A program made the position numbers and the translations under genes. Shown here one piece after another: positions 8,445 to 18,600 of a stretch of 42,802 nucleotides of DNA. The stretch is from Phaeodactylibacter sp. (GTDB lineage Bacteria > Bacteroidota > Bacteroidia > Chitinophagales > Saprospiraceae). The notes under the pieces were generated by a model. That model did no database searches. It had not been told where the DNA came from and was given only the letters and a program-made list of their open reading frames with translations. The stretch is taken from assembly GCA_020436535.1 (NCBI GenBank), contig JAGQXQ010000274.1, positions 1 through 42,802 of the forward strand. The letters are read 5' to 3'. Position 1 is the stretch's first letter; each line of letters begins with the position of its first letter.

Positions 8445-10216
8445 ACGAACAGCGAACCATACCCAATGAATCTACTCACGATGTAGTCACCTTCGACATC
8501 CTGGCCGGAGGCCAGGTAATCGACCCCGGTTACCAGCTCATTTCCCTTGTGGTCACCAAGGAGGTCAACCGCATCCCTACCGCCCGCCTCGTCATACGAG
8601 ATGGTGATGCAGCCATCGAGGATTTCGAGATCAGCAACAAAGCGGATTTCATACCCGGGAAAGAATTGCTGATAAAACTGGGGCGGGATCGCGAAAATAC
8701 GCCTGTATTCAAAGGAATCATTACCAAACACGCCATCAAAATCCGCGAAAATGGAAATGCCGACCTGTCGGTCGAAGCCCGCGACGCCAGTGTGCGCATG
8801 ACGATCGGCCGCCACAGCCGGTACTACGAAGACCGCAAAGATAGTGAAGTGATCGAAGAGGTCATCAGCCAGTACTCCGGGCTGGATAAAGATGTGGAAA
8901 CCACTAGCCTTAAACACAAAGAGCTGGTACAACAGCATGCTACCGATTGGGACTTCATCTTGTCCCGCGCCGATGCCAACGGCAAGCTGGTCATTGTCGA
9001 TGACGGTAAAATAAGCGTGAAAAAACCCGATACCGGTCAAAGCCCGGTACTGGGCCTGCACTATGGCAGCACCCTCCGTGCCTTTGAGGCGGAAATGGAC
9101 GCCCGCAACCAGTGGAAAAAGGTAGTGGCCCGCTCCTGGGATTATGCCAACCAAGACCTGTTCGAAGCGGAATCCAGCTCTGCCTCTTTTTCCGAACATG
9201 GCAACATTCAGGGGTCGGATTTGGCCAATACGATCAACCTGGCGGAGTACGAATTGCGGCACACCGGCCATCTTCTGGCTGAAGAGCTTACCGAGTGGGC
9301 GAAGGCCTGTATGTTGAAAAGCCGGCTGGCCAAAATCCGGGGCAGGGCCAAGATCATCGTGGGCAACTCCGACGTCAAACCCGGAACGATGGTAGACCTG
9401 CAAGGGGTAGGAGACCGGTTCAACGGCAAGGCCTACGTTACGGCGGTACGCCATGAAGTGGGCGATGGAGAATGGGATACGCACATACAGTTTGGCCTGG
9501 ACCCCAAATGGTTCGCGAGTAATGAGGAGATCATCGATTTCCCCGCCGCCGGGCTTATCCCTGCTATCCATGGCCTGCAGGTCGGCAAAGTCCTGCAGTT
9601 GCAGGATGATCCGGACGGAGAAGACCGCATCCTGGTCAAACTGCCCATCATCGACAAAAATGGCGCCGGTGTATGGGCCAGAGTGGCCAGCCTGGATGCC
9701 GGTGCGGAGCGCGGCGCCTTTTTCCGCCCCGAGATCGACGACGAGGTCATTGTGGGTTTTCTGAATGCTGACCCGCGCGATGCGGTGGTGCTGGGCATGC
9801 TGCACAGCAGCGCCAAACCGGCGCCCATTACCGCCCAGGATGTCAACCACGAAAAAGGATTTACCACCCGCAGCAAAATGCACATCCACTTCAATGACGA
9901 TACCAAGACGATTATTATAGATACGCCGGCGGGCAATAGTATTACCATTGACGAGAGCAGCAAATCCATAGAGATTAAAGACCAGAACAACAATAAAGTC
10001 ACCCTGGAGCCGGCCGGCATTACGCTCGACAGCCCCAAGGAGATCACCATTAAAGCCGGAACGAACATTAAGATCAGCGCCGGGGCCCAATTGACCGTGG
10101 AAGCTGCCCAGATCGGGCTGAAGGCCAGCGGGCCGTTCGAGGCCCAGGGCGCTACCGCTAAGCTCGCCGGGCAGGGGATTACGGAAGTGACGGGTTCATT
10201 GGTAAAGATCAATTAA
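8441..10216 (+). CDS. VgrG-like central spike protein (Afp8/Pvc8-like)
   Basis: A 591-aa protein combining a gp27-like hub (residues ~15-370) with a gp5-like OB fold (VLQLQDDPDGEDRILVKLPI and VWARVASLDAGAERGAFFRP). The C-terminal beta-helical needle starts at about residue 470 with TRSKMHIHFNDDTKTIIIDT and continues through the repeating strands GITLDSPKEITIKAGTNIKI. It forms the trimeric membrane-piercing spike below the tube. It overlaps the LysM gene by 4 bases and is followed 14 bases later by the PAAR tip gene. A spurious 624-codon open frame runs antisense through it. Confidence 0.96.
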   Translation: MNEQRTIPNESTHDVVTFDILAGGQVIDPGYQLISLVVTKEVNRIPTARLVIRDGDAAIEDFEISNKADFIPGKELLIKLGRDRENTPVFKGIITKHAIKIRENGNADLSVEARDASVRMTIGRHSRYYEDRKDSEVIEEVISQYSGLDKDVETTSLKHKELVQQHATDWDFILSRADANGKLVIVDDGKISVKKPDTGQSPVLGLHYGSTLRAFEAEMDARNQWKKVVARSWDYANQDLFEAESSSASFSEHGNIQGSDLANTINLAEYELRHTGHLLAEELTEWAKACMLKSRLAKIRGRAKIIVGNSDVKPGTMVDLQGVGDRFNGKAYVTAVRHEVGDGEWDTHIQFGLDPKWFASNEEIIDFPAAGLIPAIHGLQVGKVLQLQDDPDGEDRILVKLPIIDKNGAGVWARVASLDAGAERGAFFRPEIDDEVIVGFLNADPRDAVVLGMLHSSAKPAPITAQDVNHEKGFTTRSKMHIHFNDDTKTIIIDTPAGNSITIDESSKSIEIKDQNNNKVTLEPAGITLDSPKEITIKAGTNIKISAGAQLTVEAAQIGLKASGPFEAQGATAKLAGQGITEVTGSLVKIN

Positions 10217-10230
10217 AAAAAACAGATCAA

Positions 10231-10524
10231 ATGCCTCCAGCTGCCAGATTAACGGATTTTCATACTTGTCCTATGGTCAACCCCGGCCCTGTACCCCATG
10301 TCGGAGGGCCTGTGATCGGCCCGGGAGTGCCGACTGTTTTGATCGGGGGCATCCCGGCTGCGGTAGTCGGTGACATGTGTGTTTGTACCGGCCCGCCCGA
10401 TTCTATCGTCAAGGGATCGGCAACTGTTTTGATCGGTGGCAAGCCGGCTGCCCGAATGAGCGACCTCACTGCCCATGGAGGCGTGATCATTCAAGGGGCG
10501 CCAACTGTAATGATCGGAGGATAA
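10231..10524 (+). CDS. PAAR-domain spike tip protein (Afp10/Pvc10-like)
   Basis: A 97-aa PAAR protein. It starts MPPAARLTDFHTCPM and contains three repeats of the strand-turn unit, seen as GVPTVLIGGIPAAVVGD, GSATVLIGGKPAARMSD and GAPTVMIGG. His and Cys residues (HTCP, CVC, HGG) are placed as expected for metal binding at the cone tip. It caps and sharpens the VgrG-like spike encoded just upstream. It is a minimal PAAR protein with no attached effector domain. Confidence 0.96.
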   Translation: MPPAARLTDFHTCPMVNPGPVPHVGGPVIGPGVPTVLIGGIPAAVVGDMCVCTGPPDSIVKGSATVLIGGKPAARMSDLTAHGGVIIQGAPTVMIGG

Positions 10525-10534
10525 AAAAAGAATT

Positions 10535-10960
10535 ATGCCAAACGACAAGTCTTTTCTCGGTACTGGATGGTCATTTCCTCCCACCTTCAACCGCAATACG
10601 CGGATGGTGGATATGGTGAGCGCTGAAGAGGATATCAACCAGAGCCTGGATATTCTGCTGGCCACCTCGCTGGGAGAAAGGGTGATGCAGCCCAAATACG
10701 GCGCCAACATGAGCGACTACCAGTTTGAATCCCTCAATGCATCCATGATCAGCTACCTGAAAGACCTGGTCGAACGGGCCATCCTGTTCTTCGAACCCCG
10801 CATCCTCTTGGAAAAGATCGAAGTGACGCCTGGAGGCTCCTTTGACCTGATCGAGGGGCGGCTGACCATTTCCATTGACTATGCCATTCAAGGGACGAAC
10901 ACCCGATTCAATTACGTATACGACTTTTACCTCCGGGAAGCCAACCAGCCACCGGCCTGA
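10535..10960 (+). CDS. gp25-like baseplate protein (Afp9/Pvc9-like)
   Basis: A 141-aa protein of the GPW/gp25 family. The diagnostic stretch is DINQSLDILLATSLGERVMQ followed by PKYGANM, matching the family's conserved L-x-T-x2-GER-x5-(Y/F)G core. The rest (YLKDLVERAILFFEPRILLE) fits the helical packing face. This protein initiates sheath assembly at the inner baseplate. It lies between PAAR and the large baseplate gene, the usual eCIS order. Confidence 0.95.
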   Translation: MPNDKSFLGTGWSFPPTFNRNTRMVDMVSAEEDINQSLDILLATSLGERVMQPKYGANMSDYQFESLNASMISYLKDLVERAILFFEPRILLEKIEVTPGGSFDLIEGRLTISIDYAIQGTNTRFNYVYDFYLREANQPPA

Positions 10961-10995
10961 AAACCCATTTCAAAAAAAGAAGCGTGCTATAAAAT

Positions 10996-13900
10996 ATGTC
11001 CAAATACGCCAACATACCACATCCGCTTTTCAACCTTCCGGGAAGTTCCCAGAACAAGCGCCTCCTTCCGGCTCTCGACCCTGAAACGCTTGAGGTGGAT
11101 GGCCGCAGCCTGGCGGATATCCTGGACTTTATCTATCATTTTGCCGGGCAGGTTTATCATTACGACAATAATCTGGAACTGGGCGACTGGCGCGCCTTTT
11201 TTGCCGAAAGCCTTCCTTTCCTCATTGCCCGTATTCACAAGTGGGATATTCAGAGCCTGGAAGAGAACCTGCTTCGTCTTGGCCGCTCGGTAGAACAACA
11301 ACCGGAGCCGGAAGCCCTCGACTCCATCTTTTCATTCGTCTATAATGAACTGCTCACTCCGGTGCTCCTTTGGCAATTGCGTTTTGAAAAGGAGGGCTTT
11401 GGCCTGGGGCTTAAAGTCAATAACCTGATTGTCGCCAACCTGCAGGCCCCAGTGAAGAGTTACATTGCCCTGGCGAATGGCGCACAGAAATGGTACTGCA
11501 TCAAAAAGCAGGATTTCCGAATGTTTCAGCAGCAGGGCTCCTGGGGATTAGAACTGCTGGACCTTTTTGCCAGTGACGAATCCTTCCGGGAGGTTCCTGG
11601 CCCGGCTCGTATCCGCATCCTGGCTGTCAACCAGGCGTTGGCTCCGCTTGCCGCTCGTTTTCTGGAAGCCATCGTCGAGATCAAACGGCTGGCCCCAGAT
11701 TACCTGCAGGAAAGCCTGATCCCTTTGGAAGAAGAGTATAAAAAATCACACGCCCCTCACCTGGGCCTGCTCTTTACTTTTCTGCAGCTTTTTCGCCGTT
11801 TCCAACTGGACCTTAATAAGATAAGTACCCGCCACCTGGAGTTTTTCTACAATAAAGTGCTGGGCATTCAGGCGCGCCGGCTGACGCCCGACCAGGCCCA
11901 CCTGGTGTTCGAAATCCAGAAGCACCTCGATAATAAGCTCCTTTCCAAAGGGCTGCTCTTTAAGAATGGAAAGGATAGCCAGAACAACGATATTTTTTTC
12001 CGGCTGGAGGAGGACATCGTGGTGGATAAGGCGCAGGTGGAGAGTTTGCAGACGCTGCATTTGAATTACATGGAAGGATGCATCTGCCAGGATGATGGAA
12101 ATAAGAAAGTTCGCCTTCTGGAAAGCGCTTACATTGCTCCTGTTGCTAATTCCAGGGATGGCAAAGGAGAAGCATTTAAGGAGGAAGGAAGCAGTTGGGC
12201 AACTATGGGGAACCGGGAAAGCAAATATTTTTTACCTGGGGCTCCTCCTCCTACTGAACCTGAGCTGCATCCGGTTGCACGCCATGGATTTGTCCTGGCT
12301 TCTCCTGTTTTGTTGCTCCAGGAGGGCAGGCGAGTAGTGGATATTTCTCTTAAACTGAAGTGTAAAGTACTGGATTGTGATCTTAAGCTGGATCTGGATG
12401 AAGAAGGCCTGAAGTTTTTAAAGAGCGCCCTGGAACACAGCCATTATATCATTACCAGAGAGGCCTTTGAGGCAATTGAGCAGGGAACTTTCACCGGCCA
12501 GGACCCCAAGCGGTTTTTGAACGAGAGGTTGCGCATTGCCGATCCTTATTTTATCAGAGATGACTTCAAGATCATCAGGATGAGGCCCCAGGACTGTGTA
12601 GTGATAGAAGAAGATATCCAGGAGCTTTCTGTGGGTGATGATCAGGATGTGATTAAGGAGTTTTTCAGAAGTGAAAAAGCCTTGTTATTGTCCTTTAGCG
12701 CCGAGGGGGAATGGTGGCAGCCCAAGCCTGATGATGTGCAGATCGAATTGATTTCTACCCTACCGGCCGGCTCGGATGATGATTGTGAAAATAGAGATTG
12801 GGAGTTGGAAATTCATGTTGAAATCCCCCCGGAGGCGCCACCTATTACCTTTTTCGATGCTGAGGCGCTTCAGGAACCTTTTCAAACCAGAATGCCTCTC
12901 GTGAAGATAGAGATCAACGACATCATCAGGGTAGAAACCCAACTGGAGGATTGTGAGCCCGATTGCTCCCTGGAACGTTGCCTGGAAGGGGGAAGGGCCC
13001 GTACTTCCCTGTACCATTACCTGCGGCATTTCTGTATTACGGACAGCTGTATCGAAGTGGAAGTTTGCGGCGTTCGAAACCTGCTGGTGCAGAATGAGGA
13101 GAACCTGCAGGATGCCAATGGCCTGATCCAGCCGTTTGGCGTGCGGCCCAAGCTTCAGGCGGAATTCTATATTGGGAGTAAGGAAATATTCTGTAAAAAC
13201 TGGAAGCAGTTTCGCATTAAGGCCACCTGGAAGGATAAACCGGATAACTTTGCTGATTACTATAACGATTATGAGGATGTGGCCGGCCCGACCGATGATT
13301 CGAGTTTTAAGTTTCTTCCGGCAGTGTTGGCAGAAGGATTGTGGGCGTACTACGATAATTCCAATGATTCGGGCCCTATCACCATCTTTGATAACATTAA
13401 TGTAGAGGATTCTCCTCCATATCCGCCTCCACCTCCACCTCCAATTCCACCTCCACCTCCACCTTTACCTAGTCTTTTGTGTGGTCTGGAGTGGGACGAC
13501 CCTGAGAGTATACCCTCCAGTTATTCTCACGAATTTGACCGCATCGAATTTTCTGGCCTGCCCGACTATGTTCCGGGGCAAATGACCCCCGAACTCTTGC
13601 AGCCCTTGAGCAATGCTACCCGCAAAGGGTTCATCAAATTGGTGCTCAAGGGTAAGGATTTTCTACATGATTACTATGCTTTCGTACTGGCTAAGATAAT
13701 GATAGACCTGGCCGGGGGCTTCAACCCGGTAAAGATCGTTGAATTTAAAAAGGATGTAGATGCAGCGGTGGCTATAAGGAATGTTATCAAGAATAAGATG
13801 GACAGCCTGCAATTCCATCTCGGCCGGGTAATTGATGAGATTGAAACTGCGATTAAAGATTTGAATTTAGCTGCTCCTCCCGGCATCATCCAAAGGTTAA

Positions 13901-15678
13901 ATACCCTGAGGTCAGAACTTGATGCAATTGATGCGTTGCTCCCTGGGGACCCAAATACTGCCAATACAGATATCGGTAATATCTTAGCGGCGGGTGGCAC
14001 TTTGGAACTTATCGAGGACGAAGTCCAGGATATTCATGACAACCTGCAGCACACCCTGGCTATTCATCTTCAGGAAATGAGGGACCTGTTGACTATCGTC
14101 GTAGCTCCTATCGACCCACCGGACCCACCTAATTACAACGACCGGGGCATACAACAATTGCTGGAAAACCTGAGGATTATTCTGAACGACATCGAGGAAT
14201 TTGCGGATAGTAATACCGGAGGAGACAGCTTGCCCAACGAACCGTATACCCCGACTATCAAAGGGCTCTCCATCGACTATTTCGCGAAATCTCAAAATGA
14301 AGACATCCAGCTCATCCATCTCTATCCCTATGAAGGCACCTACAAGGAGGAAGATATTACCGACGCCCCCTCTTTGCTTCCTACTTTTGTAAAAGAAGGC
14401 CACCTGTTCATCGGCTTGAAGGATTATACACCCGGAAATAACGTTCACCTCCTTTTCCAATTGGCGGAATCCACCGCCGATTCGGAGTCCAATGCGGCGG
14501 ATATCGAGTGGCACTACCTGCGAAAGAACGAGTGGGAACCATTGCAAGACGGATTCCACCTGCTGAGCGATACTACTGACGGGCTTACCCGCTCCGGCAT
14601 TGTTAAGATCACCATACCGGAAGATATCAATAAGGACGAATCCAATACGATAATGCCGCCGGGCCTGCACTGGATCCGGGCCTGCGCATGGATCAATACG
14701 AAAGCCGTCGCTGAAACCATCGGGGTGCATACCCAGGCGGCAAGGGTGAGTTATCATCCCCTGCCGGAAAACGCCCGCCTGGAGATGATGCTCAAAGCAG
14801 GCAGCATTTCCAAACTGGCCGAAGCGGACTCCAGCCTTAAGGGCATCAGCCAGTTCTATGAGACCTTCGGCGGGCAACTGGCGGAAAGTTCCAATAACTT
14901 CTACAAACGGGTGGGTGAACGCCTGCGGCATAAGGGCAGGAGCGTGGATAAATACGATTACGAGCGAATCGTACTCGACCGGTTCCCGGAGGTTTTTCGG
15001 GTAAAATGCCTAAACCACTCCTTTAGCCTGTCGGCCAACCAATACCGGCGAGACCTCGAGCTGGCGCCCGGCTTTGTCTCCCTGGCGCTCATACCGGATA
15101 TCACTAAATTAAAGGCAGGCGCCGGGTTTACTCCTAAGGTGCCGGTAAGCCTGTTGAATAAGATCAGGGAGTATATCCGACAGAAAGCCTCCCCCTTCGT
15201 CCGGCTCAAAGTGATGAATCCCCGATACGAACGAATGCATATAGCTGGTGAAGTTATCCTTGGCCAGGGAATACCCAAAACTTTCTTCCAGAATAAACTC
15301 CGGGAGGACTTGCGCCGCTTCCTTACCCCCTGGGTGGATGGCAATATGAGCCAACTGGATTTCGGCCGCGTCATCTCCAAGTCTGAAGTGATCCGCTTCA
15401 TTGAGAGCCTGGTGTATGTGGATTATGTCTGCAATCTGAAATTGATACATGAAGAGGAGGAGGTGGCCTGCTACGGGTCAACCAACCCATTTAAAGACCC
15501 GGAGGTGATTGTGCCTCTGACTGCCCGGTCAATTCTTATCGGCGGAGAAATGAGGATTGAGGCAAAAAACTGGCAGTGTCCGGAACCTCGTAAAGAGTGT
15601 AAAGAAAAAGCCCATAAATATAAAGCCAACTGCCAGGAGGAAACCGGGCCCGCCCCGGAAGGCTTCTCGGTAGCCTGA
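10996..15678 (+). CDS. Large baseplate protein, gp6/J-like (Afp11/Pvc11-like)
   Basis: A 1560-aa baseplate wedge protein. The C-terminal ~280 residues carry the clearest signature: NFYKRVGERLRHKGRSVDKY, then DYERIVLDRFPEVFRVKCLN, LSQLDFGRVISKSEV-like residues and FIESLVYVDYV, as in J-like/Pvc11 proteins. The N-terminus (FYHFAGQ-like and LPFLIARI regions) fits the eCIS family. A central block is unusual. Residues ~806-826 are a poly-Pro tract from a CCACCT-type DNA repeat at 13411-13470. A helical insert with DPPDPP motifs follows (residues ~880-1080). The protein is longer than I expect for this family. Confidence 0.92.
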   Translation: MSKYANIPHPLFNLPGSSQNKRLLPALDPETLEVDGRSLADILDFIYHFAGQVYHYDNNLELGDWRAFFAESLPFLIARIHKWDIQSLEENLLRLGRSVEQQPEPEALDSIFSFVYNELLTPVLLWQLRFEKEGFGLGLKVNNLIVANLQAPVKSYIALANGAQKWYCIKKQDFRMFQQQGSWGLELLDLFASDESFREVPGPARIRILAVNQALAPLAARFLEAIVEIKRLAPDYLQESLIPLEEEYKKSHAPHLGLLFTFLQLFRRFQLDLNKISTRHLEFFYNKVLGIQARRLTPDQAHLVFEIQKHLDNKLLSKGLLFKNGKDSQNNDIFFRLEEDIVVDKAQVESLQTLHLNYMEGCICQDDGNKKVRLLESAYIAPVANSRDGKGEAFKEEGSSWATMGNRESKYFLPGAPPPTEPELHPVARHGFVLASPVLLLQEGRRVVDISLKLKCKVLDCDLKLDLDEEGLKFLKSALEHSHYIITREAFEAIEQGTFTGQDPKRFLNERLRIADPYFIRDDFKIIRMRPQDCVVIEEDIQELSVGDDQDVIKEFFRSEKALLLSFSAEGEWWQPKPDDVQIELISTLPAGSDDDCENRDWELEIHVEIPPEAPPITFFDAEALQEPFQTRMPLVKIEINDIIRVETQLEDCEPDCSLERCLEGGRARTSLYHYLRHFCITDSCIEVEVCGVRNLLVQNEENLQDANGLIQPFGVRPKLQAEFYIGSKEIFCKNWKQFRIKATWKDKPDNFADYYNDYEDVAGPTDDSSFKFLPAVLAEGLWAYYDNSNDSGPITIFDNINVEDSPPYPPPPPPPIPPPPPPLPSLLCGLEWDDPESIPSSYSHEFDRIEFSGLPDYVPGQMTPELLQPLSNATRKGFIKLVLKGKDFLHDYYAFVLAKIMIDLAGGFNPVKIVEFKKDVDAAVAIRNVIKNKMDSLQFHLGRVIDEIETAIKDLNLAAPPGIIQRLNTLRSELDAIDALLPGDPNTANTDIGNILAAGGTLELIEDEVQDIHDNLQHTLAIHLQEMRDLLTIVVAPIDPPDPPNYNDRGIQQLLENLRIILNDIEEFADSNTGGDSLPNEPYTPTIKGLSIDYFAKSQNEDIQLIHLYPYEGTYKEEDITDAPSLLPTFVKEGHLFIGLKDYTPGNNVHLLFQLAESTADSESNAADIEWHYLRKNEWEPLQDGFHLLSDTTDGLTRSGIVKITIPEDINKDESNTIMPPGLHWIRACAWINTKAVAETIGVHTQAARVSYHPLPENARLEMMLKAGSISKLAEADSSLKGISQFYETFGGQLAESSNNFYKRVGERLRHKGRSVDKYDYERIVLDRFPEVFRVKCLNHSFSLSANQYRRDLELAPGFVSLALIPDITKLKAGAGFTPKVPVSLLNKIREYIRQKASPFVRLKVMNPRYERMHIAGEVILGQGIPKTFFQNKLREDLRRFLTPWVDGNMSQLDFGRVISKSEVIRFIESLVYVDYVCNLKLIHEEEEVACYGSTNPFKDPEVIVPLTARSILIGGEMRIEAKNWQCPEPRKECKEKAHKYKANCQEETGPAPEGFSVA
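13411..13470 (+). repeat. CCTCCA-type microsatellite encoding a polyproline tract
   Basis: A short CCT/CCA-rich run inside the gp6/J-like gene encodes about 15 prolines in two blocks separated by Ile. The unit length is a multiple of three, so expansion or contraction would change tract length without shifting frame. It probably forms a stiff linker between the N-terminal and helical central parts. Confidence 0.8.
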
Positions 15679-15688
15679 GTGAAACAAT

Positions 15689-18600
15689 ATGCCAGATCAA
15701 GACAACATAAAAGTCATTCTCAAGAAAGATTCTACCTTTGAAGGCCTGGACTTCAGCCTGTTGCGCCGGCTGGGGCTCGAGCATATCGGTGAGCTTTCGG
15801 GTAAGGTATGGACCGACCACAACGTTCACGACCCGGGCATTACCATCCTGGAAATGTTGATCTATGCGCTTATGGACCTGGGATATCGTACCCGGCTGCC
15901 CATTGAAGACCTATTGGCGCTTGAAAATCCTTCCACTGAAAAAGAAGATAACTTTTTTACCCCGGCACAAATCCTGACCAATAACCCTACCACCATCCTG
16001 GATTATAGGAAAATGCTGATCGACATCGAGGGGGTGCGCAACGCCTGGCTGGAAGTACACCGGGAGGACAAGCTTTGCCTGGATTGCTCCAAAGGAACAC
16101 CAAATGATGATGAAGATAACGGCCCTGTTTTTATCGCCGGACAGGGAGGCCCGCAACAGGAATCTCCTTCTTTATTTTTTTGTCCAAATGAGGAACACGA
16201 ATTCAATGAGGTGGTACTGAATGGGTTGTACAAAGTATTTATCGAGCTGGATGAAGATTTTATTGCCAGGGAGATCGAAGAGTATAAGAATAAAGAGAAG
16301 AGCCAACAAAAATACAGGGAGGATGTGGAGGCGGATGTTGTCAACCGGGTAAAACAGCGCCTTCAGCAACACCGCAACCTCTGTGAGGATTTTGTGGAAA
16401 TCTGTGTGCTTTGCCGGGAAAAGATCAGTTTTTGTTCTGATGTGGAATTGTATCTGGATGCTAAAGCCGAGGAGGTATATGTTGAGATCGTACAGAAGAT
16501 TCGGGAATTCCTTTCGCCCAGCCTGCATTTTTACACCCTGCAGGAGATGCTTGCCCGGGGGAAATCGATTGAGGAAGTATTTGAGGGCCGCCCCTATACC
16601 CTGGATAGCCATGGATTTATCGACTCCGAAGAACTGGCGCAGATTGAACGCCACTTAGAATTACACCTTTCGGATATTTACGACCTGATCTTCAGCGTAC
16701 CAGGCGTTAAGTCTGTTAGAGGGCTGGCGCTTTCCTCCGGGCAAGCGCCCAATCCGGTTACGGATTGCAATGGATGGGCCTATCGCCTTTGCAAAGACTG
16801 CGCTCCGTTTTTTTCCGTAGAAGATTCCCAATTCAACCTTTTTAAAGGCACTATGCCGGTCCGGCTGGACAAGGCGGAGGCCCGAAAACTCCTGAACCGC
16901 CGCCTGAGTGAATTCCGCAAGGTAAAGTTGAACGATACTCGTTCGCTCGACCGGCTGATCCCGTCGGGACGCCACCGGAAGGACCTCGAAGATTACTATT
17001 CCATTCAGAATGAGTTCCCAAGAGTCTACGGCATCGCCAAGGGTGGGGTGCCGGACAGCGCGCCGGTATTGCGCAAGGCCCAGGCGCTACAGCTCAAGGG
17101 CTATTTGTTGTTCTTCGACCAACTGCTGGCCTCCTATCTGTCTCAGCTTGCCCATATTCGGGATTTGTTCAGCATGTTGCCAGACAGCCGGAGGCCGGAA
17201 GCTTCCCGTCATACTTACTTTACGCAGCAACTGGATTCGGTGCCAGAGGTCAAGCGGCTGGTGCGCTTTTACACGGAAGAACAGAGCTATCTGGAATGGT
17301 CGAAGAACAATATCCTGGCCCAGCCTGTGGAAAAGGAAGCACTGGATACCCTGCTGCCCGAATGGCGGGAGGAGCCACAGGCAGATCCGGAATATGCGGT
17401 TCATTTCTTCGATGCCCCTTTCAAACGGGAGGCGGCTCTTGAACAGCTAAGGCAGGAATTCCAACAGGCGGAATATCAATTGGAAGTTTTTGGTGACAAA
17501 TGCGCCTACTTCTTCGTCATCCTGACCTCCAACCAGGAAGTAGGCCTGGTGAGCAAAAGGCTGTATGACACCCAGGCGCAGGCCTGGGAAGCCGGGCGTT
17601 CCGTAGCTTTCCTCGGCTCTCTGGAAGATTCTTATCAGGATGTCAATGAGCCCAATCCGGCCGGCACCATATACCGGTATTCCTTCAACATCTCTTTCAA
17701 CCCCATCAGCTATTTGGCCCTCATCCAGCAGATCATGGAGGATGAGCAGCTCTACCAGAGCCGCCGGGATGCTTTTCTCAACCACCTGCTGGCGCGCTTC
17801 GGGGAAGTTTTTACCGACCTCTCTCTGCTGATGTACCAGAAGATTGCCCCAGAGAGCAATGGCAAAACACGCCTGCTGGAAGATAAGGCGCGCTACCTCT
17901 CCAGTTTCGATGAACTGAGCCGGAACCGCGGAAAGGCTTACAACTACTGCCTCAATAGCTGGGATACCGATAATGTATCCGGGCTGGAGAAGCGCATCGC
18001 CGGGCTTGTGGGCATTCAGGATGTCCAGCGCGAGTACCTTTGCAATTTTGAAATTGTGGAATACGGAGAGGAACTGGAAGCCGTCCTGCGCTCTCCCGAA
18101 AATGAAGTCCTCTTCAGGAGCACAGAAAGGTATGACTCCCGGGCTTATGCCGAAACGGCAGTAGCATCTTTGCTGGATAACCTTCGGGCCGGTGAAGGTA
18201 TGAAAGTGGAGCATGTCATTGCTGAGGATAAATACCGCCTGTATCTGCGCACTGATAAAGCCGAGGCGGCCGCTCCCGGCCTGTTCGACAGCCGGGAGGC
18301 GGCCGAGGGCAAAGTCGAGGTATTGAAGGTTTTGTTCAATCCAAAGGCCTTCGGAGGAGGGACTTATATTTCTGAATACCGGTCTCATCTGGAATTGTCC
18401 GATAAGGAGGGTGTAGTGCTTCGCAAAAGCCGAAAACAGTTCGATACCGGCCAGGATATTCAGGATAAGGATTTCGAAGATTTTGTCAGAAATGTCAATA
18501 ACCAGTTGAAAGCCAAAGAAGAGGTGGCGGCCGTCAGCCTGGTGGAAAGCCTGGAAGAGCCGAAGGTTTATTTTGACCTGCAGGCACTGGCCGGCCATCA

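Noticed and set aside
8216..10090. 624-codon open frame on the - strand
   Set aside because: It lies wholly antisense to the VgrG-like and LysM genes, which have clear family motifs. Its translation shows no recognisable domain and reflects codon bias of the real genes.
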